Of a stretch of 37,417 bases of DNA, positions 1-6,611 are shown piece after piece. Source of the stretch: an uncultured Prevotella sp. GTDB taxonomy: Bacteria > Bacteroidota > Bacteroidia > Bacteroidales > Bacteroidaceae. The first letter of the stretch is position 1, and the number at the start of each line of letters is the position of its first letter. The DNA is taken from assembly GCA_946184025.1 (NCBI GenBank), contig CAMHEA010000003.1, positions 1 to 37,417 of the forward strand. The letters are read 5' to 3'. The notes below the pieces were generated by a model. The model was not told the origin of the DNA. It searched no databases and was given only the letters and a program-made list of their open reading frames with translations. A program made the position numbers and the translations under genes.

Positions 1-225
1 GATAAGGGAGTATTTCAACTGATATATGTGCAATGAGGAAGAAGATAAAATCTGCAAGATCTGCATGACCTAAAGAAAAAATTCGTTGAATCCGTTTAAT
101 TCGTAGTTTAGTAGTTTAGTTGTTTCGCTTAGAATGTAAATCCGTAGTTCGGAGAAGGAAGAATTTCGCTGTTGGGATGAACAATTCTTGCAAAAAAGTT
201 GTTTTGGTTAAAGGTCTTGGTTTGC
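1..225. repeat. Intergenic stretch with a partial copy of a dispersed repeat
   Basis: No gene is visible in this stretch. Positions about 48-130 hold a partial copy of an AT-rich intergenic repeat that recurs at 3697-4020, 6400-6460 and 7913-8218. Its hallmark words are 'atctgcatgacctaaag', 'attcgttgaatccgtttaat' and 'tcgtagttt'. This copy is degraded and lacks the promoter half found in the other long copies. Confidence 0.7.
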
Positions 226-256
226 TTGGGCATGGCGGAAAAGTTTCCTATCTTTG
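226..256 (+). promoter_or_regulatory. Bacteroidetes-type promoter
   Basis: A TTG at 226-228 is followed after 20 nt by TATCTTTG at 249-256, matching the TTTG/TAnnTTTG promoter of Bacteroidetes sigma-ABfr. The predicted transcription start falls a few bases downstream, almost on the ATG at 263. Confidence 0.65.
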
Positions 257-262
257 CAGTCC

Positions 263-334
263 ATGAAAGACCTGGACATAGCATGGAATGACAAGATTGG
301 TTTTAACTTTTATTTTCTGGAGGAACAAGAATGA
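263..334 (+). CDS. Possible 23-residue leader peptide
   Basis: The reading frame is MKDLDIAWNDKIGFNFYFLEEQE. Its ATG lies 6 nt after the -7 box, so it would be translated from a leaderless transcript. Its TGA at 332-334 overlaps the ATG of the next gene at 331 (ATGA), the usual geometry for translational coupling. The peptide resembles no family I know. It may simply be 5' leader sequence that stays open by chance. The promoter position and the exact ATGA overlap are the only support. Confidence 0.35.
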   Translation: MKDLDIAWNDKIGFNFYFLEEQE

Positions 335-765
335 TGGATTACACAAGAGACGGGGAGACACTGGCTCCCAAGGAGAAGATGGGTATGGGCGACGAACGGC
401 TCCGCGCCCGCGACATGGCGGTGGAAATGTTCCGGCAGTTGCTGTCGCACTCGCCGGAGGATGGCATTGTGTGGCAGTCTACGGCACGCGACTTGGTGGA
501 ATTGACGCATGAGGTGTGGCTCACCGGATTGATCATGGACAATCGGGGACGGCAGATGACGTTCAAGGCGATGGTGCACCACATATTTAATATATTACAC
601 GCGCGCGAGCCGGCATCGCCGACGGGCGTGGTGAACGTGCTGCGCAACCGTAAATGTATGAAGACGCTGCCGGTGCTGGAACGCTATGCGAACCTGCTGC
701 GTGTCCGTCGGGGGATGAATCCAATGCTGGCGGACTTGCGGGGATGGCCGGAAAAGCCCTGCTGA
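331..765 (+). CDS. RteC-C-like domain protein of unknown function
   Basis: This 144-residue soluble protein has no signal peptide. An SD-like GGAGG lies at 319-323, 7 nt before the ATG. Residues about 50-135 ('DLVELTHEVWLTGLI', then an '..IFNI..' helix, then '..RNRKCMKTLPVLERYANLL') follow the helix pattern I associate with the C-terminal domain of RteC and related Bacteroidetes proteins. In that pattern a 'DLIELIYAL..SG.IN' segment is followed by 'FNIDLGD.YRTF.EIR.RK..RTKFLD'. RteC regulates excision of Bacteroides conjugative transposons, but the domain is also found elsewhere. The gene opens a cassette with an M15 peptidase, an HU-like protein and smalltalk. The family call is by eye and could be wrong. 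Its role here is unknown. Confidence 0.55.
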   Translation: MMDYTRDGETLAPKEKMGMGDERLRARDMAVEMFRQLLSHSPEDGIVWQSTARDLVELTHEVWLTGLIMDNRGRQMTFKAMVHHIFNILHAREPASPTGVVNVLRNRKCMKTLPVLERYANLLRVRRGMNPMLADLRGWPEKPC

Positions 766-807
766 AGCCCGATACGACAAAGCATACGCCAAAGCATAGC
801 ATGATTA

Positions 808-839
808 TTTGCTTTTGGAGGAAAAGGGTTGTACCTTTG
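808..839 (+). promoter_or_regulatory. Promoter of the M15/HU/smalltalk genes
   Basis: TTTG at 808-811, a 20-nt spacer and TACCTTTG at 832-839 give a near-perfect Bacteroidetes promoter. It starts 43 nt after the stop of the preceding gene, so the peptidase, HU and smalltalk genes can be transcribed independently of it. Confidence 0.8.
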
Positions 840-923
840 CAACAGCAAAACGAAAGAAATCGGAAGGGAACGAAAGGAAACGGACGATGACTTCTGAACT
901 GAATTAACCACTAAAAAGAATCA

Positions 924-1421
924 ATGTCAATGAAGACAAATGGAAAGCTGGCGGTAGGAGGAGCTATGGCCTCCTCCACTGCCACCCCTGCCACAGGGCA
1001 GGAGGAAAGGATGCTGACGGCTCACTTCTCGTTGGAGGAGCTGACGCGGTCGGGAACGGCCATCAGGCTGGGCATCGACAACCAGCCGCCGGAGAAGGCG
1101 GTGGTGCGGATGCAGGCTTTGTGTGAGCATGTGCTGGAGCCTTTGCGGCAACGCTACGGACGCATCATCGTGACGAGTGGCTACCGGTCGGAAGCACTGA
1201 ACAAGGCTGTGGGTGGCGTGGCTACGTCGCAGCATCGGCTGGGTGAGGCGGCAGACATCTATGTGGCGAGTCGTGAGAAAGCCCGGAAGTATGCCATGTT
1301 TATCCTGGCACACACGGACTTTGACCAGCTCATCATGGAGCCGCGGGGCGGCAAGGTGGTCAGGTGGCTGCACGTCAGCTATACGCTGCGCCGCAGAAAC
1401 AGGCATCAGACATTATCATAG
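924..1421 (+). CDS. Peptidase M15_3-family murein peptidase
   Basis: This is a 165-residue zinc peptidase of the M15_3 type (D-Ala-D-Ala carboxypeptidase or endolysin-like), expected to cut peptide cross-links of peptidoglycan. From residue 30 the protein matches the family: FSLEELTRS, the SGYRS motif, then the zinc ligands His104 and Asp111 in 'SQHRLGEAAD' and His150 in 'WLHVSY'. No signal peptide is visible. Residues 1-29 are Ser/Ala/Thr-rich and poorly conserved in style. An in-frame ATG at 966 is preceded by a strong AGGAGGAG, so the true start may be 966 (151 aa). HU and smalltalk genes follow on the same strand. M15 peptidases of this kind commonly sit beside HU-like and smalltalk genes in Bacteroidetes. 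Whether they act in lysis, cell-wall turnover or DNA transfer is not known to me. Confidence 0.85.
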   Translation: MSMKTNGKLAVGGAMASSTATPATGQEERMLTAHFSLEELTRSGTAIRLGIDNQPPEKAVVRMQALCEHVLEPLRQRYGRIIVTSGYRSEALNKAVGGVATSQHRLGEAADIYVASREKARKYAMFILAHTDFDQLIMEPRGGKVVRWLHVSYTLRRRNRHQTLS

Positions 1422-1483
1422 GCATGCATGCAACGCTATAAAAATCATTGTTTAACCATTAAAAAAAAGAAAGGAAAAGTATT

Positions 1484-1942
1484 ATGGCAGTACGTTACAA
1501 ACTGTACAAGAGCAACCGAAAGAATTCTCCGATGAACGGAATGGTGTATGCGCGGGCAGCTGTGCAGAACACGGTGACCCTGAACGAGCTGGCGAATCGC
1601 ATCCAGCAGAATTGCACGGCTAAGAAGTCGGACGTGAAGGCTGTGCTCGACGAGCTGGTGGAGGTGATGACCACCGAACTCCAGAACGGCAACCGCGTGA
1701 AGCTGGATGGCTTCGGATCGTTCAAGATCAACATCGCATCGAGTCCGGCAACATCGTTCAATACCTTCAACGTGGCCAAGAACATCAAAGGCTTGCGCGT
1801 GATTTTCCAGCCGGAGGTGCACACCAGCAAGGCTACGGGTCGTCAGAAGACGTTCCTCAGCGGCTGTGCCGTGAAGGAGCTGGACCCTTACCTCGTGGAG
1901 AAGAACGACGGTGAGGGCGAAGAGACTGGTGGCGAAGGATAG
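1484..1942 (+). CDS. HU-family (HU-HIG type) DNA-binding protein
   Basis: This 152-residue member of the extended HU/IHF family binds DNA non-specifically. It begins 'MAVRYKLYKSNRK' as the Bacteroidetes HU-HIG proteins do. The HU fold covers about residues 30-115: a helical 'TLNELANRIQQNCTAKKSDVKAVLDELVEVM', then 'LQNGNRVKLDGFGSFKI', the region that leads into the DNA-embracing arm. The tail (residues 135-152) is acidic and glycine-rich. An AAGGAAAAG lies 10 nt before the ATG. The gene lies 62 nt after the M15 peptidase with no promoter between, so the two are probably co-transcribed. This is the paralogue type that accompanies smalltalk and amidase/peptidase genes, not the housekeeping HU. 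Confidence 0.9.
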   Translation: MAVRYKLYKSNRKNSPMNGMVYARAAVQNTVTLNELANRIQQNCTAKKSDVKAVLDELVEVMTTELQNGNRVKLDGFGSFKINIASSPATSFNTFNVAKNIKGLRVIFQPEVHTSKATGRQKTFLSGCAVKELDPYLVEKNDGEGEETGGEG

Positions 1943-2076
1943 TCTGCATGGCATGAGGAGCTCCGGCTCCTCTGCCTTTGTCTTCCTTGGTCTATAAGTA
2001 TGAATGTCTGAAGTTTCTTAACTACACAAATCTTGAGAACATCCGAAACTTAAATGAATGTAAAAAGGAAAAGAAT

Positions 2077-2169
2077 ATGAAGAAGGAATATTGGAAACTG
2101 ATTTTGCAGGTAATCATCAGCGTGCTGACAGCACTGGGAACCACGGTCGGAATAACGAGCTGTGGGTAA
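2077..2169 (+). CDS. Smalltalk-family small membrane protein
   Basis: The protein has 30 residues: a short charged start MKKEYWK, one hydrophobic segment (about residues 8-24) and the ending ITSCG. Length, start and ending match the Bacteroidetes 'smalltalk' family, usually encoded directly after an HU-like protein, as here. The start at 2077 is preceded by AAAAAGGAAAAG. The open frame reaches back to 1978, but the family begins at this Met. Function is unknown. A single membrane helix beside a peptidoglycan hydrolase recalls a pinholin and endolysin pair, but that is only an inference. Confidence 0.85.
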   Translation: MKKEYWKLILQVIISVLTALGTTVGITSCG

Positions 2170-2181
2170 GGGGGCGTGTGT

Positions 2182-2205
2182 AGGGACGTGATTCGTCGCG
2201 TCCCT
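2182..2205 (+). terminator. Small hairpin after smalltalk
   Basis: AGGGACG (2182-2188) pairs with CGTCCCT (2199-2205) over a 10-nt loop, 13 nt after the smalltalk stop. The T-tract is weak, so it may only assist the larger hairpin downstream. Confidence 0.4.
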
Positions 2206-2214
2206 CGTCTGTTT

Positions 2215-2274
2215 AATCTGCAAGATCTGCGTGACCTGTTATTTTTTCAGCAGGTTTCGCAGATCTTGCAGATT
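2215..2274. terminator. Long bidirectional hairpin between convergent genes
   Basis: A perfect 17-bp stem (2215-2231 with 2258-2274) is extended by ACCTG/CAGGT (2234-2238 with 2251-2255), leaving a T-rich loop. It lies between the smalltalk gene and the convergent lipoprotein gene, and T-rich sequence follows it on the plus strand. Its arms are built from 'AATCTGCAAGATCTGCG', the same vocabulary as the dispersed repeat. Confidence 0.75.
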
Positions 2275-2309
2275 TTTCCTTTCGTTATTTATTAGCAACC
2301 GTCTGTGCC

Positions 2310-3587
2310 TTACTTCTTGCGGATAACGTTGGTTGTTCCTGTGTGCTGGGTGGTAGACTGAGAGGAGGTTGCCGACCGTGCCACTTTCGTCGTGTTGCTG
2401 ATTGTGCGGTTACTATTGCTTGGTGTGGCTGTGGTTGTTGCAGGACGGCTACTGTTGGCGGCTCCGTTGCGCACGGGTGTCGTCGTTGTGGTCGCAGGCC
2501 GTGTAATGGTGGTCGCCGGGCGTGTGGCTCTTGTCTCTGTTCTTGTGGTGGTCGCCGGGCGTGCTGTTTCTGGGCGCGTGGCATTTGTCGCAGGCCGTGT
2601 GACTGTCACCGGCTTGGTGATGGTCGTAGCGGGTCTGGTGGTCTGCGTCTGGGTGGGCTGTTCCTGCCTACTGATTTGCCCGGTAGGACGTATCGTTGAA
2701 GGTCTGGCGGTTCCTGTTGCCTTCGGGTTGCCTGTTATTCTCGAGTTTCCGTTGCCCAGCGTATTTCCGTTGCCGTTCACGTTGGTGGTGTTGTTGGTCG
2801 TATTCGTCGTGTTGTTGATGACCGTCGTATTATTATTGTTGATGATGGTCGTCGTGTTATTGCTGTTGTTGCCGGTGTTCCGGTTGTTCGACTGGTTGCC
2901 ACTGTTCACGTTTCCCTGGTTGCCGCTGTTCTGTGCGCCGTTTCTTCCGCCGCCGAAGGTGGTGCCGTTCGAGTGGTGTACGGTGCCGGTGGAGTGCCAG
3001 TTGGGCGTTGGCGGCTCACCATAGCGGTTGCCGAAGCGTCCGTTGTAGTAGTTGCCAGTGTTGTGTCCGCCGCGATAGGTGTCATAGATGGACGGCCGTG
3101 AATAATAGTAGTAGTTGTGATTGGTATAGTGCGTATAGATGCTATAGGTGTACGCATTGTCGTACCAGCTCACAGGACGGTAGAAATAGTCGAGGTCTAT
3201 GAAACGGTTGTACTGCCGTGCATCCAAGACATAGAAAAGGTCATGGTTGCGCTGTGACCACGCCGCGCTGAAGAGGTTGTCGTAGTGGTCTACGGAGAGC
3301 AGGTAGTCGAGGTTGATTTCATAGACGGCGGCATACTGCTGGGGGGTGAGTCCGAGCTCGTAGGCCATCTTGTCGGAGAGGAACAGAGCCTGGCGGCGTG
3401 CCTCTTCGTAGGCGATGCGATAGCGGTTATAGTTAGCATCATAGCCGGTCTGGTAGCCGTCGCTGACGACTACGGTGGTCGTGGAGGGACCCGGGTCCGT
3501 CATGGCGTCGAGCATGACTCCGCATGAGGTCATCATCATGGCCATCATGGCGGCGGCTGTTGTGTGGATGTAGTTGATCGTCTTCAT
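2310..3587 (-). CDS. Low-complexity Asn/Thr/Pro-rich lipoprotein
   Basis: This 425-residue protein has a signal peptide ending in 'MMTSC' (Cys22), so it is probably a lipoprotein. I chose the Met at 3587 because the signal peptide begins there; the frame runs 18 codons further upstream. Residues about 50-160 look folded, with a helical 'EEARRQALFLSDKMAYELGLTPQQYAAVYEIN' stretch and many Tyr. Residues about 165-215 are Tyr/Gly-rich. The remainder is disordered: Asn/Thr runs such as NNNNTTVINNTTNTTNN, then about 150 residues of degenerate 'RPATTITRPATT'-type repeats and a basic end (NVIRKK). I do not recognise the family. The Thr/Pro tail resembles a cell-surface stalk or a substrate for O-glycosylation, which Bacteroidetes perform on exported proteins. 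Confidence 0.75.
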   Translation of the reverse strand: MKTINYIHTTAAAMMAMMMTSCGVMLDAMTDPGPSTTTVVVSDGYQTGYDANYNRYRIAYEEARRQALFLSDKMAYELGLTPQQYAAVYEINLDYLLSVDHYDNLFSAAWSQRNHDLFYVLDARQYNRFIDLDYFYRPVSWYDNAYTYSIYTHYTNHNYYYYSRPSIYDTYRGGHNTGNYYNGRFGNRYGEPPTPNWHSTGTVHHSNGTTFGGGRNGAQNSGNQGNVNSGNQSNNRNTGNNSNNTTTIINNNNTTVINNTTNTTNNTTNVNGNGNTLGNGNSRITGNPKATGTARPSTIRPTGQISRQEQPTQTQTTRPATTITKPVTVTRPATNATRPETARPATTTRTETRATRPATTITRPATTTTTPVRNGAANSSRPATTTATPSNSNRTISNTTKVARSATSSQSTTQHTGTTNVIRKK

Positions 3588-3611
3588 AATCGTAAGGGTT
3601 TTATTCTGCTG

Positions 3612-3619
3612 CAAATGTA
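3612..3619 (-). promoter_or_regulatory. -7 box of the lipoprotein gene
   Basis: TACATTTG on the minus strand lies 24 nt before the ATG at 3587. I see no good -33 element at the right distance. A complete promoter lies further upstream in the repeat at 3697-3728. Confidence 0.45.
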
Positions 3620-3696
3620 TGTATAATCTTCTAAAGCGCATGCGGGGAACACCTAATCTTTTCGGGGGATTTCCCTATCATCGCATCTCTTGGTGG

Positions 3697-3924
3697 CAAA
3701 GTTACGATTTAGCGAGGACAAAACCAAAGGAAAGCTTGCTTTTCTTTTCTTTGTCGAGCGTCAGTAACTTCTGCAAAGTTCTCTCACAGATAGCACAGAT
3801 CTACTCAGATTTTAACAGCTGCAATGGTAAATGCCTCTGCAAAATCTGTGAAATCTGCATGACCTAAAGGAGAAATTCGTTGAATCCGTTTAATTCGTAG
3901 TTTGGTTATGCAGATTTCGCAGAT
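3697..3924 (-). repeat. Left arm of a long inverted repeat carrying a promoter
   Basis: This about 228-bp segment is a near-identical inverted copy (over 90% by eye) of 7913-8218. On the minus strand it starts a promoter, TTTG (3728-3725), 20-nt spacer, TAACTTTG (3704-3697), pointing at the lipoprotein gene. The rest is a run of short words such as 'cacagatctactcagatttt' and 'gaaatctgcatgacctaaag'. A degenerate direct copy of the second half continues to about 4020. The whole 3588-4103 interval has no gene. Confidence 0.85.
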
Positions 3925-4047
3925 CTACTCAGATTTTAATTACTCCAATGATAAATACATCTGTATGAATCTGTGTTATCTGTGAGAGGAAAAATTCTTT
4001 TAATCCGTAGTATGGAGAAAGAAGTGTTCGCAGTCATGCTTCAACGG

Positions 4048-4079
4048 CAAACGGGACGCAGCTGGCTGCATCCCGTTTG
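4048..4079. terminator. Hairpin after the 56-residue gene
   Basis: A 14-bp stem with one mismatch (4048-4061 with 4066-4079) closes a CTGG loop, 24 nt past the stop of the minus-strand small gene. It lacks a T-tract, so termination there is only likely. Confidence 0.55.
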
Positions 4080-4103
4080 TACATGTTATGTTATGTCTGG
4101 TTC

Positions 4104-4274
4104 TTAATCGTCCCAAACACTCTTTTGCTTCGGCAGTTCGTCACCAAAGGCGTTCTCTTTTCCGAGGATTTCGCTACCGTCGACAGTGCCGCCAGGGTTC
4201 GACCATTGTTCCATCAGCTCTTCCTCATGCATGTTCAAGGCCTTGACGGCCGGAGTCATATATGTTTTCTTCAT
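4104..4274 (-). CDS. Small orphan protein, 56 aa (MKKTYMTPAV type)
   Basis: The protein begins MKKTYMTPAVKALNMHEEEL and ends in a Gly/Asp/Glu-rich segment (SNPGGTVDG..., then KENAFGDELPKQKSVWDD). A good AAAGGAACGAAG lies just before the ATG. It lies 15 nt downstream of the large secreted protein gene on the same strand and has no promoter of its own, so the two form an operon. There is no signal peptide or membrane helix. The layout of a short conserved-looking 'KKxYxxPxxxxL' head and a flexible small-residue tail is one I have seen in many short Prevotella proteins of unknown function. It resembles a precursor peptide, but no modification enzyme is adjacent. I do not know its role. Confidence 0.7.
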   Translation of the reverse strand: MKKTYMTPAVKALNMHEEELMEQWSNPGGTVDGSEILGKENAFGDELPKQKSVWDD

Positions 4275-4289
4275 TTCTTCGTTCCTTTC

Positions 4290-6164
4290 TTATTTAATGA
4301 ATTTCTTACCGTTCTGGATCACGATGCCGCGATAGTCGCGACCAACACGCTGACCAGCGAGGTTATACATCGGTGCACGGCCGTCGATTACCTGTGTATT
4401 CACACTTTCAATGGCTGTGGTCTCGGCAGGAGTCTCCTCGTTGTAGAGCAGGAAGGCGGCAACAGCAGCCTCGTTGTACTCCGAGATGTCGTTGTTGATG
4501 ATGTAGGCCTTGTTGCCTTTGGTGATGCTGGTGCCTTCGGTTACCTGCATGAAGCCAACCTTGGCGTCTGTGGCGCGTACGCCCAGTGCCCATACAGAGG
4601 GAGCACCCGCTACGACGCTACCGTCTTGGATGGCTGACGTAGCCAGAAGGATGTTGTCGGCAGGAGCCGTAGCCTCATCGGCATAGACTGGAACCTTATA
4701 TTCGCCAATCTCTGCACCCTTGAAGAGCAGACCTGTATTGGCAGGAACGGGTTCGCTGATTTCTTCGATAATGGTGTAGTCCTTTGTCAACTCGGTCACC
4801 TTGTAGGCTGTCAACCCTTCCGGCAGCTGGCTCAGGTCAAGTGCCTTCTCGCCGTTGCTGTAGGTGGCATACATATGGCGGTTGATGATAACGGATACTT
4901 CGTCGGCTTCCTTTTCAGTGAGATAAGTAACGGTCATCGTGTTGATGCGAGAAGCACCGTTACCAAAGGTGAACATTACGTTGGGTACACCTGCTGTATT
5001 AGACGGAGTCCATTCTTTTCCGCTAAAGGAACCTTCAACATTACTTGACGGAGCAGCCCATGTCGATGCTTCAAACTCTATTTTTATAATCTTAGTCTTG
5101 TCGTTTAAGGCTCCCACCGTCAAGGTATTTCCTTTGTAGATTCGCAGCGTTCCTTTCGTCGTATTTCCAGAAGCGTTTGTTGTTGTCGGATACCATGCAG
5201 CCTTAGAAGGATCATTCAAAACCGGAGTAACGCTGATCGGACTTTCTACAGCAGCGGAAGATATACCAGTTGTAGCGTTACCAGAGTTTGCTGTCCAACC
5301 ATATTTACTAGCTGTTCCTGTAAAATCAAACTGAGCCGTTCCTTCTTCTGTTTCACCACCAGGAGTGGGTTCTTCCTCTTCTTTAATGGTATAGACAGCT
5401 TCCACCTCGTCACTGTAATCATTGCCGACGAATGATTCTGCATGGATGGAAACCTTTCCGTCTTTCACCATACCTTCTGTAATGGTAATGGTTACCGTTT
5501 GGGCATATTCAAAACCAAAAGCTTCGGTCTGTCCGTCTACGCTAATTCCATCCGTGGAGTAGATGATGCCAGCATTATCACCCGTCGCTGTCGTGTTAAT
5601 GGTGATTTGATCGCCCACTTTCACTTCTGCTCCACTTTCAGGATTGAACGTGGGAACGGGGATAGTCACGACAGGAGGTGTTTCGCCGCTTGCCTCATAA
5701 ACAATGTCAATGCTGGTGAAGCAGAGTTGTCCTGCTTTAGTATCTCCGTCAGAACCATAGTCCGCTTTATCCCCAACAGTAAGAACAACAGAAGTGGCAG
5801 AACCTGTCCACGTTACCGCTTCGTCTCCTGTTGTCTGAGCAGCAACGGTACCGTTATCAGCAGTGATAGGAGCTAAACGTTTTTTACCTTGAGCTGAAAG
5901 ATTAAAGACGATGCTCTTAATCGTTGCAGAGGTTGAACTGATAGAAATACTTCCTTTTGCATAGATGCGATAATCTTCTGCACCAGTATTGTAGGTCGGG
6001 GCTGTACTTCCACTATTTTTTTCAGTAGTAATGGTAAAAGGATCAGTCTCGGTTGCGACAAGAATATTAGCTGCACTAATACTCTTCTGGACATCCTCCG
6101 CCCACGTTGTACTGACGACTGCGCATAGCAGCATCAGCATCATTAATCGTAATTGTTTCATCAT
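4290..6164 (-). CDS. Secreted multi-domain protein with Por/T9SS-like C-terminal tail
   Basis: This 624-residue exported protein carries a signal peptide MMKQLRLMMLMLLCAVVSTTWA. The open frame extends upstream only through a TTG, so I take the ATG at 6164 (or 6161). Residues about 25-150 and 275-405 look like beta-sandwich modules. About 160-255 ('PTFNPESGAEVKVGDQITIN...IIYSTDG...') matches the chitobiase/hexosaminidase C-terminal type domain (CHB_HEX_C_1). About 410-560 is another beta-rich module. The last 25 residues ('MYNLAGQRVGRDYRGIVIQNGKKFIK') have the form of a Prevotella Por secretion (T9SS) sorting domain. Binding to a glycan or to another cell is plausible, but no catalytic domain is seen. 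It is followed by the 56-aa gene. Confidence 0.8.
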   Translation of the reverse strand: MMKQLRLMMLMLLCAVVSTTWAEDVQKSISAANILVATETDPFTITTEKNSGSTAPTYNTGAEDYRIYAKGSISISSTSATIKSIVFNLSAQGKKRLAPITADNGTVAAQTTGDEAVTWTGSATSVVLTVGDKADYGSDGDTKAGQLCFTSIDIVYEASGETPPVVTIPVPTFNPESGAEVKVGDQITINTTATGDNAGIIYSTDGISVDGQTEAFGFEYAQTVTITITEGMVKDGKVSIHAESFVGNDYSDEVEAVYTIKEEEEPTPGGETEEGTAQFDFTGTASKYGWTANSGNATTGISSAAVESPISVTPVLNDPSKAAWYPTTTNASGNTTKGTLRIYKGNTLTVGALNDKTKIIKIEFEASTWAAPSSNVEGSFSGKEWTPSNTAGVPNVMFTFGNGASRINTMTVTYLTEKEADEVSVIINRHMYATYSNGEKALDLSQLPEGLTAYKVTELTKDYTIIEEISEPVPANTGLLFKGAEIGEYKVPVYADEATAPADNILLATSAIQDGSVVAGAPSVWALGVRATDAKVGFMQVTEGTSITKGNKAYIINNDISEYNEAAVAAFLLYNEETPAETTAIESVNTQVIDGRAPMYNLAGQRVGRDYRGIVIQNGKKFIK

Positions 6165-6210
6165 CGTTAATTTCAATGTTTTACGTTATTATTAAGTGTT
6201 TGTTTGGTTG

Positions 6211-6241
6211 CAAAGATACGAATAAAGATTGAAACGGCAAA
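6211..6241 (-). promoter_or_regulatory. Promoter of the secreted-protein operon
   Basis: On the minus strand TTTG (6241-6238), a 19-nt spacer and TATCTTTG (6218-6211) form a consensus promoter, giving a leader of roughly 40-45 nt before the ATG at 6164. Confidence 0.8.
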
Positions 6242-6611
6242 GGAATTGTTGTTTTTTATTTGGGCGTTGGATTTTTCACAGTCGGATTCTTGTTGGCCGT
6301 TCCTTATTTTTTCTTCCCTTTCGCCACTCAGACCGCTCAGTCGAATTTGTAATGTAATCCTTATTTCTTAGCATTCTCTTGAACTGGGACATCCCGTAAT
6401 TTGGTTGTTTAGTTGTTTCGTGTAATTTGGGAAATTCGTAGTTTGGTTGTTTTGGTGTTTGATCATGGAATGAAAAAAGTTGGTTTTTCCTTCTCGTTTC
6501 TCTCGTTTTTGAGTAACTTTGGCTTTGTCGAAGTTACGGTCACTCGGTTATGGAATATAAAAAAGTGTTTTTTCCTTTCCATTCCTCTCGTTTTTGCGTA
6601 ACTTTGTGACC
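6242..6611. repeat. Gene-free interval with a duplicated upstream element
   Basis: No gene fits here. Positions 6400-6460 carry fragments of the dispersed repeat ('attcgtagtttggttgttt'). A roughly 58-bp element then occurs twice, at 6465-6522 and 6550-6608. Each copy runs from 'atggaat' through 'tcctctcgtttttg'-like sequence to TAACTTTG. The second copy supplies the promoter of the methyltransferase gene. Confidence 0.7.
6599..6606 (+). promoter_or_regulatory. -7 box of the methyltransferase gene
   Basis: TAACTTTG ends only 5 nt before the ATG at 6612, so the transcript would be leaderless or nearly so. A sister box TAACTTTG lies at 6514-6521 in the upstream duplicate. Neither copy has a clean TTTG at -33; a T-run is there instead. 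Confidence 0.6.

Noticed and set aside
2310-3000. Repetitive tract that might be taken for a CRISPR array
   Set aside because: The repeats are in frame, code for Thr/Pro and Asn/Thr runs, vary in length and have no unique spacers.
4077-4637. A 186-codon plus-strand frame at the end of the secreted-protein gene
   Set aside because: It is the complement of two minus-strand genes and has no start signal or family features.
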